From contig NZ_KV917378.1 in NCBI RefSeq assembly GCF_002019735.1, forward strand, positions 1,297,869 to 1,361,868: a stretch of DNA of 64,000 nucleotides. The letters are read 5' to 3'. A program made the translations under genes and the position numbers. The notes under the pieces were generated by a model that was not told the DNA's origin, ran no database searches, and saw only the letters and a program-made list of their open reading frames with translations. Numbering within the stretch: the stretch's first letter is position 1; every line of letters begins with the position of its first letter. Positions 1 through 7,237 of this stretch are shown here, piece after piece. This DNA comes from Salipaludibacillus agaradhaerens. GTDB lineage: Bacteria > Bacillota > Bacilli > Bacillales > Salisediminibacteriaceae.

Positions 1-193
1 ACAATGTCACGATTTTTTCAACCTCGCCTGTAATTTCTGTTTCCCCTAAAGCGTGTTGGATAACGCGAGTTCCTTCGGTGTCTCCCTCTACTTCTTCACT
101 ACTCACACTCTCTTCTGAATCGCCGCATGCAGCAAGCAAGAAAAATAAAAATAGACTTGGTAAAAGTCTTTTAACGTTAATTATTTTATACAC
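1..193 (-). CDS. Siderophore/iron ABC transporter substrate-binding lipoprotein (partial, N-terminus only)
   Basis: Not a long open frame in the window, but the minus strand from a GTG at 193 reads without a stop to the window edge (64 codons). It begins with a basic and hydrophobic signal peptide ending in a lipobox (LLAAC, then G), followed by an acidic linker. The segment RVIQHALGETEITG, then EKIVTL, is the opening of the FeuA/FhuD/YfiY-type iron-siderophore binding fold. An AAAGGAGG ribosome binding site lies about 7 nt before the GTG. It would be anchored outside the membrane and deliver ferric siderophore to a permease. A Fur-box-like palindrome lies just upstream. Ligand cannot be told from the fragment. 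Confidence 0.85.
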   Translation of the reverse strand, partial: MYKIINVKRLLPSLFLFFLLAACGDSEESVSSEEVEGDTEGTRVIQHALGETEITGEVEKIVTL

Positions 194-212
194 GATAATT
201 CCTCCTTTTTTT

Positions 213-237
213 ATTGATAATGATTTTCAGTATCAAT
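213..237. promoter_or_regulatory. Fur box
   Basis: The arms ATTGATA and TATCAAT are a perfect 7-bp inverted repeat around a core holding TGATAATGATTTTCA, which matches the Bacillus 7-1-7 Fur site with one mismatch. It lies between the start of the siderophore lipoprotein gene (193) and the divergent AraC gene (291), so iron repression of either or both is likely. Confidence 0.75.
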
Positions 238-290
238 TATAATATACTTTAATTGTACGTCAACCGCTTTTTCATGGAGGAGTTTATCTT

Positions 291-1160
291 ATGACAAACC
301 AACCTACTGTATTAAACCCTAAGGAATTAGGTTTAATTGAATGTATTCATGCATCCCATCACCTTCTATCTCAAGATATGAAGTCTTATAAACTTGTCAA
401 CTATACTTTTTTATTTTTCAAAAAAGGAGATGGTGACCTTTACATTAATGAAAAAAGACATTTCATTAAAATGAATCGTTTTTTTCTTCTACATCCAGGT
501 ATGACTATGCGTATCGCTAATAAAGGAGAAAACCTTATCCATTATTACCACATTGAGTTTCGTAAGATACATGTTCACGACAGCACTTTTAATCATTTGC
601 AAGGACCTATATATGCAGCACACCCGTCAGCTCTTGCTCACCATACAGAAAATCTTGTCCACAAACCAAAAATGGAAGGCAATCAACAGCTCAAAAAACT
701 GCGTCTTCAAATGCTTACATATGAATTAATTTATTTTTTGCATACAGACCAACACACCACTTCTCAAAGTAACATTAAAATTGCAGAAGAGTTTATTCAA
801 ACACATTATCAAGAGGACATTAATAGAGATATGCTAGCTTCTATGACCGGCCTTAGCCCTAGTCATTTTTCTGTAAGATTTAAAAAGGAAACAGGACGAT
901 CCCCTATGGATTACTTAACTCATATCCGTATTGAAAAAGCAAAAGAACTTCTTACAACAACAAATGACCGCTTAAAAGGAATTGCTAAAAGCGTCGGCTA
1001 TCAAGACGAATTTTATTTTAGTCGTATTTTCAAAAAAGTCTCTGGCATACCTCCGACTGTCTACAGTCAAACAAAACGACCTCGTATTGTAAACCTTGTA
1101 TCTGCTTTTAACGGTCACTTTCATGCTTTAAATCATATCCCTTTTACTTCATTCAAATAA
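291..1160 (+). CDS. AraC-family transcriptional regulator
   Basis: 289 residues. Residues about 10-150 form a cupin-like AraC sensing domain. Residues about 165-265 carry the paired helix-turn-helix domain, with RDMLASMTGLSPSHFSVRFK as the first recognition unit and GYQDEFYFSRIFKKVSG as the second, the latter typical of XylS/AraC proteins. A GGAGGA site at 275-280 fixes the ATG. It is divergent from a Fur-controlled siderophore-binding lipoprotein. In B. subtilis the AraC protein Btr activates the neighbouring feuABC, but Btr carries a fused siderophore-binding domain that is absent here. Activation of the neighbouring uptake gene in response to a siderophore is an inference from position. 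Confidence 0.85.
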   Translation: MTNQPTVLNPKELGLIECIHASHHLLSQDMKSYKLVNYTFLFFKKGDGDLYINEKRHFIKMNRFFLLHPGMTMRIANKGENLIHYYHIEFRKIHVHDSTFNHLQGPIYAAHPSALAHHTENLVHKPKMEGNQQLKKLRLQMLTYELIYFLHTDQHTTSQSNIKIAEEFIQTHYQEDINRDMLASMTGLSPSHFSVRFKKETGRSPMDYLTHIRIEKAKELLTTTNDRLKGIAKSVGYQDEFYFSRIFKKVSGIPPTVYSQTKRPRIVNLVSAFNGHFHALNHIPFTSFK

Positions 1161-1210
1161 CACGAACCTTCAATCAGTGGGGGTACTGCCCTAAGTGTGG
1201 GATAAATATA
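1161..1210 (+). repeat. R1 repeat, 5' fragment (copy A)
   Basis: CACGAACCTTCAATCAGTGG matches the start of the R1 repeat found at 45104-45250, 61388-61533 and 61845-61945. Only the first part is kept, and the similarity fades after about 1190. Confidence 0.5.
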
Positions 1211-1269
1211 TACCGAATTTTCACATAGATACCCCACACCACACTTTTTATTATCTTAATACGCTATAA

Positions 1270-1303
1270 TAACCCCCGTATGTGTGATCACATACGGGGG
1301 TTA
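1270..1303. terminator. Perfect 15-bp hairpin between convergent genes
   Basis: TAACCCCCGTATGTG and its exact complement flank a 4-nt loop. It sits between the AraC gene (+) and tctA (-), which converge. There is no clear U-tract on either strand, so it may be a weak bidirectional terminator or only a 3'-end stabilising structure. Confidence 0.6.
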
Positions 1304-1351
1304 TGAGCGGCTATTCTGAATAAACATCACCTATTTTAGTCCAATGACCAT

Positions 1352-2851
1352 TCAAGATCTTTGCTTATTGCTTCTAAACAGTACCATTATTTTTTTAAAC
1401 AATGGCCAACATAAGGACAGGACCGCTATCGTTAACAAAATAAGTGCAATGGGACGTGTAAAGAAAATAGCGTACGGTTGATCAGGTGACATAACGAGTG
1501 CTCGTCTAAAATTTGCTTCTGCCATTGGCCCTAAAATAAGGCCTAATATTAATGGGCCAAGAGGGTAGTCAAGCCTTCGAAAAAGAAATCCAATAATACC
1601 GCAAACTAGCACGATCCAAACATCAAAATAAGAATTGTTAAGGGCATAAGCACCAATGACACAAAAAAGAATGACAGATAACCAAATGTATTCTTTTCTA
1701 ATTAGCATGATTCTTGAAAATAAGTTAGCCCCTATTAAACCAATGACAATAACTAAAATGTTAGCCATGAGGAGCAATCCCATAATCGTATGGACAATAT
1801 CAGGGTTTTCCAAAAATAAATTAGGCCCTGGTTGCATACCGTACATCATGAGAGAACCGATAAGGATAGCGGTGACTGCATCACCAGGCAGCCCCAGCGT
1901 TAACATGGTAGTGAACGCTCCCCCAATAACGCCATTATTCGCTGTTGTCGTCGCTGCCAGACCACCTAATGAGCCTTTCCCATATTCCTCTTTCTTCTTT
2001 CCCTTTGAAAATCGTTTGCTCTGTTCCCATGTAACAATAGAAGCAATATCTCCACCTGCTCCTGGAATCGCCCCAATGATAGGAGATATAAGAGCTGAGA
2101 ACCAAAAGGGCTTTCGCATCTCTTTGCGCTCTTTTTTCAATGGTAAAATTCTACCTATTTTCCTCTTCACATTTTTTCTACTAAAATCAGCACCACTGCT
2201 TGAAATTTGATAAAATACTTCTCCTATGCCGAATAAACCTATCATAATAGGAATAAACGAAACACCGTCATAAAGGTATGTTTGATCAAATGTAAATCTC
2301 GGCGTACTAGTTATAGGATCAAGGCCAACTGTAGCAATGAATAAGCCTAGAAAGCCGCAAATAATTCCCTTTCTAATTGATTTCCCCGATATACTTATCA
2401 TCATCGATAGACCAAATACAGCAAGAGCAAAATATTCTGCCGCTCCAAAATGTAAAGCAAAAGCAGCAATCGGCTGAGCGGCTAAAATAAGAAATATTAC
2501 GCTTATAACGCCACCTAAACCAGAATATATAGCATTTATTCCTAAAGCTAAACCGCCTTTCCCTTTTAATGTGAGGGGATAGCCATCGAAAGCTGTAACC
2601 ATTGATGCAGGTGTTCCTGGCGTGTTAACGAGAATAGCTGGAATTCCTCCCGCAAAAATAGCTGTACAATATATTGAAATAAGCATAGCTAACCCTTGTT
2701 CAGGAGGCAACCAGAAAGTCATCGGGGTTAATATGGCCACTCCCATAGTAGCGCTAAGTCCTGGGAGCGCGCCTATAAAAAGACCTAACACACTTCCAAT
2801 TACCAAAAAAAGGAGAGTCCCAGGCAACAGCAACTGTGTGATAATATCCAT
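1352..2851 (-). CDS. tctA: Tripartite tricarboxylate transporter, large membrane subunit (TctA)
   Basis: 499 residues, the usual TctA length, and hydrophobic throughout with about 11-12 membrane segments. The N-terminal block GLFIGALPGLSATMGVAIL and the repeated inner block ending IGAIPGAGGDIAS are the two halves of the TctA signature, together with FGIGEV. TctA is the main permease of secondary binding-protein-dependent uptake of carboxylates. It is the last gene of a five-gene minus-strand cluster (lyase, lacI, tctC, tctB, tctA), 11 bp after tctB. The family imports citrate, tartrate, aromatic acids and other carboxylates, so the substrate is unknown. Confidence 0.93.
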   Translation of the reverse strand: MDIITQLLLPGTLLFLVIGSVLGLFIGALPGLSATMGVAILTPMTFWLPPEQGLAMLISIYCTAIFAGGIPAILVNTPGTPASMVTAFDGYPLTLKGKGGLALGINAIYSGLGGVISVIFLILAAQPIAAFALHFGAAEYFALAVFGLSMMISISGKSIRKGIICGFLGLFIATVGLDPITSTPRFTFDQTYLYDGVSFIPIMIGLFGIGEVFYQISSSGADFSRKNVKRKIGRILPLKKERKEMRKPFWFSALISPIIGAIPGAGGDIASIVTWEQSKRFSKGKKKEEYGKGSLGGLAATTTANNGVIGGAFTTMLTLGLPGDAVTAILIGSLMMYGMQPGPNLFLENPDIVHTIMGLLLMANILVIVIGLIGANLFSRIMLIRKEYIWLSVILFCVIGAYALNNSYFDVWIVLVCGIIGFLFRRLDYPLGPLILGLILGPMAEANFRRALVMSPDQPYAIFFTRPIALILLTIAVLSLCWPLFKKIMVLFRSNKQRS

Positions 2852-2862
2852 ATAACTCCCCC

Positions 2863-3288
2863 CTACAAAATAATATTAAATCCTGCTGTAAATATATAAT
2901 AGGTCGTTACACTCAAGCTTATAGCTGTTACTAACGAGGGAACCAAAGGAAGTCTTAAAACAAGACCGAGTGAAAAAAGTGCTAGACTAGCATTTATCAT
3001 AAAAGGAACAACGCCTAACAAACTAATAAAAAGTGTCATAACTGCTATAAACAAAATGAGCTTTACACCTTTTTTCCAATCAAATAAAAATGAATCAACT
3101 ACACGGAGTCTGACGCTTATTATTAGTTCCAGAACAGCCGTTACTAATATTACCAAAAGGATAATTCTAGGGAAATAAGCGGGACTCATTGCACCTGATG
3201 CACCTTTTGCAAATTCAAATGTTTGCAAAAATAGCCAGCTGCACATTATCAACACAGCACTGCACATCACTATATTTGCAGTTTTCAC
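2863..3288 (-). CDS. tctB: Tripartite tricarboxylate transporter, small membrane subunit (TctB)
   Basis: 141 residues with four predicted membrane helices, a typical TctB size and layout. The GTG at 3288 is preferred over upstream starts because AGAGGTG lies 8 nt before it. The segment SPAYFPRIILLVIL near residue 35 is the usual TctB motif around helix 2. TctB works with TctA in the membrane and has little sequence conservation, so the call rests on length, topology and position between tctC and tctA. Confidence 0.88.
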   Translation of the reverse strand: MKTANIVMCSAVLIMCSWLFLQTFEFAKGASGAMSPAYFPRIILLVILVTAVLELIISVRLRVVDSFLFDWKKGVKLILFIAVMTLFISLLGVVPFMINASLALFSLGLVLRLPLVPSLVTAISLSVTTYYIFTAGFNIIL

Positions 3289-3341
3289 TCTCTGTTCACC
3301 TCTTTTCAAACACATTTTCATTTAGCGAATGATATGGATTT

Positions 3342-3387
3342 CCTTCACCAAATAGAAGGATGTAGCAAAACAGCTACTTGGTGAAGG
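3342..3387 (-). terminator. Long hairpin between tctC and tctB (partial terminator or processing site)
   Basis: CCTTCACCAA pairs with TTGGTGAAGG, and inside it GTAGC pairs with GCTAC. There is no strong U-tract. Such a hairpin after a binding-protein gene commonly lets more binding protein than permease be made. Confidence 0.65.
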
Positions 3388-3400
3388 TGTGGTTAACTAA

Positions 3401-4384
3401 TTAAGATTCTTCGTCTTCAACCTCTACTTGAGGAATTAAATCAGTAAAGAAATCATACTGTTCCATGCTAAATTCCATAAATTCATCTCCTGGTTTATAA
3501 TCTGCATTCATTCCTCTTTCATCAAGTAGTTGTATAAATGTGTCACTCGTTGCAGCTGCTTCAAACGCTTCTCTCAAAGTGTCTAGAACTTCTTCCGGTG
3601 TATCTTTAGGTGCTACAAATCCACCCCAGCCAGAAAGGTTGATATCATACCCTAGCTCCTGTAAAGTCGGAACATCTGGGACATTAGCATCTGGCTCTTC
3701 ACTCATGACAGCCAACACTTTCAAATCATCACTATTCAATCCTGAAATAACCTCTGAAGGACTCACTGAGACCGCATCAATGTGCCCTCCCATAAGTGCT
3801 GTAACGGCTGGTGCAGCACCTTCATAAGGGACATATTGAACGTCAATTTCCACTTCATCTGCAAATGCAGCCGCTGCTATATGCCAAATTGACCCCGTAC
3901 CAGAATTACCTATTGTAACATTTCCAGGGTTCTCTTGTGCAAACTGAATAAATTCTTCAATTGTATCGTATGGGGCATCCGCTGGCACAGTGATAGCGGC
4001 TGGTATGGTCATTAATTGACCTATTCCTTCAAAATCATTTGGTGAGATATCTGCCAAGTCAAGACTTTCTAACATAGCAAGTTCTACTGGAACATAGCCA
4101 ATCGTATAACCATCTGCCTGCGCATCCCTTACAGAATACATACCATTTGCCCCTGAACCACCTGTTCTATTCGTAATAACAACTGGTACATCGAGTTCCT
4201 CTTCCATTTCACTTGCAATTGTTCGAGAGACAAGATCAGAAGCCCCTCCAGCAGCAAATGGCACTACCACTTCAATTTGTTTTTCTGGATAATCTGCCGT
4301 ATTCTCCTCGCCACTCTCGTTTCCACATGCGACAAGAAAGATCAGAAAAGTCATCATGAATGCGCTTACTAATTTATTAGTCAT
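3401..4384 (-). CDS. tctC: Tripartite tricarboxylate transporter substrate-binding lipoprotein (TctC)
   Basis: 327 residues. A signal peptide ends in the lipobox FLVAC, so the protein is lipid-anchored outside the membrane. The mature start YPEKQIEVVVPFAAGGASD is the TctC/BugT hallmark, and the loop VTIGNSGTGSIWHIAAAAF is the carboxylate-clamp region. The mature protein is strongly acidic, as in salt-adapted Bacillaceae. AGGAG lies about 11 nt before the ATG. It captures the carboxylate and hands it to TctAB. Ligand identity cannot be read from the sequence. Confidence 0.93.
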   Translation of the reverse strand: MTNKLVSAFMMTFLIFLVACGNESGEENTADYPEKQIEVVVPFAAGGASDLVSRTIASEMEEELDVPVVITNRTGGSGANGMYSVRDAQADGYTIGYVPVELAMLESLDLADISPNDFEGIGQLMTIPAAITVPADAPYDTIEEFIQFAQENPGNVTIGNSGTGSIWHIAAAAFADEVEIDVQYVPYEGAAPAVTALMGGHIDAVSVSPSEVISGLNSDDLKVLAVMSEEPDANVPDVPTLQELGYDINLSGWGGFVAPKDTPEEVLDTLREAFEAAATSDTFIQLLDERGMNADYKPGDEFMEFSMEQYDFFTDLIPQVEVEDEES

Positions 4385-4391
4385 TGTTAAA

Positions 4392-5411
4392 TCAACTCCT
4401 AATTTTTATAGTTTTACACGAATTACCTGGTACTAATTCAGGCTTGATGATTATTTGCTTTTCAGCAAATTCCTCATGTGCTTCCAGTCGATTTTTTAAT
4501 AATATTGAGGCCTCTATGCCAATTCTCTTTACTGGCTGGGCCATTAATGACAGAGCAGGAGTAATTAATTCCCACTGTGCCTTGTCCCCAAATGCGATAA
4601 TCGAAACATCTTCAGCCACCCTGAGTCCTTGTTCTCTTACTGCTTTCAAAACCCCTTTAGTCATTGTATTATTGCAGGAGTATATGGCTGTAGGTGGTTT
4701 AGGTGACAGTAGCAGTTCCATTGTTGATCGGTATGCCTGTTCTTCTTTAAAATTTGCTTCCTTAATTAATGTACTGTCTTCATCCATGTTAAGTTGTCTA
4801 ATGGCATCGATAGCACCCTGATACCTTTCCCTACCAATTGAGTTTTTTGTGTGCCCATAAATAACACCAACTCGTTCGTGTCCTAGAGAATGTAAATATT
4901 CAATAGTTTCAAAGGACCCATAATAGTGATCGTCCATTATAAGATCTGTCACGACGTCGTCAACTTTTCTATCAATCGAGATAACTGGAATACCTTTCCT
5001 TTTAATTGAACCAATCATCTCTCCATTCCCTCCTGTAGGGATGATGACAAGCGCATCGACTTGCTGCTCCAAAATGATTTGTAAAGAGGCTAGCTCTAAC
5101 TGTTCATCATCGTTATGGCTAAGAAGGATCATATGATAACCTAAAGCACGTATCGTTTTCTCCATTTCTTTTGCAATAGACATTAAATAAAAATTTGAAA
5201 TATCAGATATTAAAACGGCTACTTTATTTGACTTAGAAGACTTTAAACTTCTCGCATTTGCATTAACGCTATACCCTAAACGATCGATGGATGCCATTAC
5301 TTTAACTAATGTTTCTTTCCCAACATAGCCTTTATTATTTATAACCTTAGAAACTGTTCCTACTGATACGCCAGCATCTTTCGCCACATCTTTAATCGTT
5401 ACCTTCTTCAT
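4392..5411 (-). CDS. LacI-family transcriptional regulator of the tct cluster
   Basis: 339 residues. Residues 1-50 hold the LacI helix-turn-helix (VTIKDVAKDAGVSVGTVSKV) and hinge helix, and residues about 60-330 a periplasmic-binding-like effector domain. GGAGGT precedes the ATG by 5-6 nt. It lies inside the operon, 52 bp after the lyase gene and 7 bp before tctC. Two identical palindromes TGAAACGTTTCA upstream of the first gene are LacI/GalR-type operators and are its likely targets, giving autoregulation. The effector is probably the imported carboxylate or a product (inference). Confidence 0.9.
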   Translation of the reverse strand: MKKVTIKDVAKDAGVSVGTVSKVINNKGYVGKETLVKVMASIDRLGYSVNANARSLKSSKSNKVAVLISDISNFYLMSIAKEMEKTIRALGYHMILLSHNDDEQLELASLQIILEQQVDALVIIPTGGNGEMIGSIKRKGIPVISIDRKVDDVVTDLIMDDHYYGSFETIEYLHSLGHERVGVIYGHTKNSIGRERYQGAIDAIRQLNMDEDSTLIKEANFKEEQAYRSTMELLLSPKPPTAIYSCNNTMTKGVLKAVREQGLRVAEDVSIIAFGDKAQWELITPALSLMAQPVKRIGIEASILLKNRLEAHEEFAEKQIIIKPELVPGNSCKTIKIRS

Positions 5412-5463
5412 TATTACCTCCGGACAGGATAAATAATTGTTTATGAGTTAATAAGCTATGTCT

Positions 5464-6378
5464 TCATTCTAAGAGCTCCACAAGTGATAATTTCCTTTTC
5501 CATGAATTAATATTTTCTATTAATGCTTTTTCTTCCTCGATAGTTAGATCTAACTGAGGACGTTTTACTGATCCTCCTTGTATACCTCGAAGTTCTAAGC
5601 CTTTTTTAAAGTAAGAGAGATTGCTTCCTCCTTTCAAAATTTGAATGATGTTGTCTGCGTGCTGTTGGACATTGCGAGCTTGCGTTAACTCACCTTCCGA
5701 ATACAACTTATAAATCTCTTTGAAGGGTTCTGGAAACACGCACGAGACACCTGATACGACCCCGTCACACCCCATTGCTAAGGCCGGTAAAAATAAAGAA
5801 TCGCTCCCTGTTAAAACAGAGAAACTATTATTTCTAACACTTAAATAATCTTTTAATGTTAAAAAATCAGGATAACTGTACTTAATCCCTACAATATTCT
5901 GATGATTAGCAGCTAACCTTTTTACTACTTCAAGAGAAAGAGCATTACTAGCTAACTGTGGAATGCTATATAAATAGATCGGAAAATTGTCCGGGACTTC
6001 TTCAGCAATTGCTTGATAATAAGCTTCAATTTGAACGTCATCAGCTGGGAAAAATACGGGTGTAACTGCCCCTATTCCAGTTGCTCCAATGCTAACAGCA
6101 TGATTGGCTAGTAGAAGTGTATCATCTAACGTCATCGCTCCTATATGAATAAATACCTTCACTCGCTTTTGGGCAGTGTTTACAACCGTTTCAGCGACTT
6201 TCTTTCTTTCGTTAACGTTCAGTTTAAACATTTCACCTGTCGTACCTAATGGGTATAAACAGTTAACGCCTTTATCAATTAGAAATTCTGTTAATCGTTC
6301 CAACTCCTTATAATTGACTTCCCCTTTTTCATTCATCGGGGTAACCATTGCTGTCGTTACTCCAAAAAGTTTTTCCAT
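5464..6378 (-). CDS. Dihydrodipicolinate synthase/N-acetylneuraminate lyase family aldolase or dehydratase
   Basis: 304 residues from the ATG at 6378, chosen because AAGGAGGA sits 5 nt upstream; a longer frame to 6423 lacks a site. TIM-barrel class I aldolase with GTTGE at 45-49, catalytic Tyr137 (IYLYSIP) and Schiff-base Lys166 (VGIKYS). True DapA enzymes have an Arg shortly after the Tyr, within YN-P-RT, that binds the substrate carboxylate. Here the loop reads SIPQLAS, so lysine synthesis is unlikely. As first gene of a carboxylate-transport operon it more likely cleaves or dehydrates the imported acid or a keto-acid made from it. The specific reaction is not known. Confidence 0.88.
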   Translation of the reverse strand: MEKLFGVTTAMVTPMNEKGEVNYKELERLTEFLIDKGVNCLYPLGTTGEMFKLNVNERKKVAETVVNTAQKRVKVFIHIGAMTLDDTLLLANHAVSIGATGIGAVTPVFFPADDVQIEAYYQAIAEEVPDNFPIYLYSIPQLASNALSLEVVKRLAANHQNIVGIKYSYPDFLTLKDYLSVRNNSFSVLTGSDSLFLPALAMGCDGVVSGVSCVFPEPFKEIYKLYSEGELTQARNVQQHADNIIQILKGGSNLSYFKKGLELRGIQGGSVKRPQLDLTIEEEKALIENINSWKRKLSLVELLE

Positions 6379-6407
6379 AACATCCTCCTTCAAGATAATA
6401 AGTATAG

Positions 6408-6472
6408 ATAAACGAACCTTCATTCAGTGGGAGTTGAGTGAATCAGGATATTAGCGTTCGTTATCTGTAATA
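6408..6472 (+). repeat. R1 repeat, short copy (B)
   Basis: AACGAACCTTCATTCAGTGG is followed by GAGTGAATCAGGATATTAGCG and a CGTTATCTG-like end, the same order as in the full R1 copies. It lies in the 5' leader of the tct operon, between the operators and the first gene. The second hairpin is missing. Confidence 0.55.
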
Positions 6473-6491
6473 AACTTATAACACTTCATAG

Positions 6492-6503
6492 TGAAACGTT
6501 TCA
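6492..6503. promoter_or_regulatory. LacI-type operator 1
   Basis: The perfect palindrome TGAAACGTTTCA, identical to the site at 6632. It lies 114 bp upstream of the lyase start and probably overlaps the operon promoter. Confidence 0.7.
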
Positions 6504-6516
6504 TCATAATTATATT

Positions 6517-6531
6517 ATGTAAGCGCTTAAA
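6517..6531. promoter_or_regulatory. cre-like site (CcpA)
   Basis: ATGTAAGCGCTTAAA matches the CcpA consensus WTGNAANCGNWNNCW with one mismatch at the C. Together with the LacI operators it would add carbon catabolite repression to the tct operon. Confidence 0.4.
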
Positions 6532-6631
6532 TTTCAAGGCCTATTTGATGATTGAAATTAAATTCGACTAAAACAGCGTTTTTACAGTGTGTTTATAAAT
6601 GATTTCACCAGTCAATAAAAGCTCTAATTAG

Positions 6632-6643
6632 TGAAACGTTTCA
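6632..6643. promoter_or_regulatory. LacI-type operator 2
   Basis: A second exact TGAAACGTTTCA, with its centre 140 bp from operator 1. Two identical distant operators fit repression by looping. Confidence 0.65.
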
Positions 6644-6737
6644 TTTTATTTAAAAATCTAAAAAAACACATTGTAATTCCAACGTGTCTCAATTAAAGTA
6701 GATAAATAATTGGCTATTTATCATTCATTGCTCTCAT

Positions 6738-6923
6738 TTAATTCGATGAGACAGGGGTATTTTGATTACCTTCTGTTACCTTTCGATAAATATTCATCAA
6801 TTGGTCAAGCTCCTGACTATAGCGAATCGCCTCTGTGGACGTAAAACCATATTTGTTTGCAGATACGATCATTAATGCTCGCTTGACTTCCATTTGTTCT
6901 TTTAATGAATGTTCAAATCCCAT
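6738..6923 (-). CDS. Spo0E-family aspartyl-phosphate phosphatase
   Basis: 61 residues with the Spo0E signature SQELDQLMNIYRK near residues 35-47, in the order Ser, Glu-Leu-Asp, Leu, Tyr, and a short helical N-terminus. Family members (Spo0E, YisI, YnzD) remove phosphate from Spo0A~P and so delay sporulation. GAGGCGA lies about 8 nt before the ATG. It is a stand-alone gene between the tct operator region and pgcA. The family is identified with good confidence, but which paralogue it is cannot be said. Confidence 0.85.
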   Translation of the reverse strand: MGFEHSLKEQMEVKRALMIVSANKYGFTSTEAIRYSQELDQLMNIYRKVTEGNQNTPVSSN

Positions 6924-6987
6924 CTGTCTAATCGCCTCACATTAATTACATTTATTTACAGAACGTATTTCTTTATTCACCATGTCC

Positions 6988-7013
6988 AAATGGGTGATTA
7001 GACACCCATTTTT
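6988..7013 (+). terminator. Plus-strand terminator facing away from any plus-strand gene
   Basis: AAATGGGTG and CACCCATTT form a 9-bp stem followed by TTTTT on the plus strand. No plus-strand gene precedes it, so it would end an antisense transcript across the spo0E-like gene. Read on the minus strand it is a hairpin in the leader of that gene. Confidence 0.5.
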
Positions 7014-7187
7014 ATAGTGTGACTGTAATCGTCATTTTACCATAGACTACCACACGATTTCCATGTAAAAGCGTCAAATTTCGTAAGTTTTATGACAAAT
7101 ATACAAAATAATCACTAAATAATCCTACTTTATAGGTTAATTATTTATAATTCTTTTAAAAAAAGTTAAGTTTTTTTCCTTTTATTC

Positions 7188-7227
7188 AAAAAATAAACAG
7201 AAGTCTGGATTGACCTCTGTTTATTTT
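7188..7227 (-). terminator. Terminator of pgcA
   Basis: AAATAAACAGAAGTC pairs with GACCTCTGTTTATTT (one G-T pair), with a T-rich tail on the minus strand. It directly follows the pgcA stop at 7238. Confidence 0.8.
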
Positions 7228-7237
7228 AAAATGGTAC

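Noticed and set aside
1656-2210. Plus-strand frame of 184 codons opposite tctA
   Set aside because: It mirrors a highly hydrophobic gene on the other strand, has no ribosome binding site and no family features.
5464-6423. Annotating the first tct-operon gene as dapA
   Set aside because: The carboxylate-binding Arg after the catalytic Tyr is missing and the context is transport and catabolism, not lysine synthesis.
6517-6531. A third LacI operator at the AAGCGCTT palindrome
   Set aside because: The sequence differs from the two exact TGAAACGTTTCA sites and fits a cre site better.
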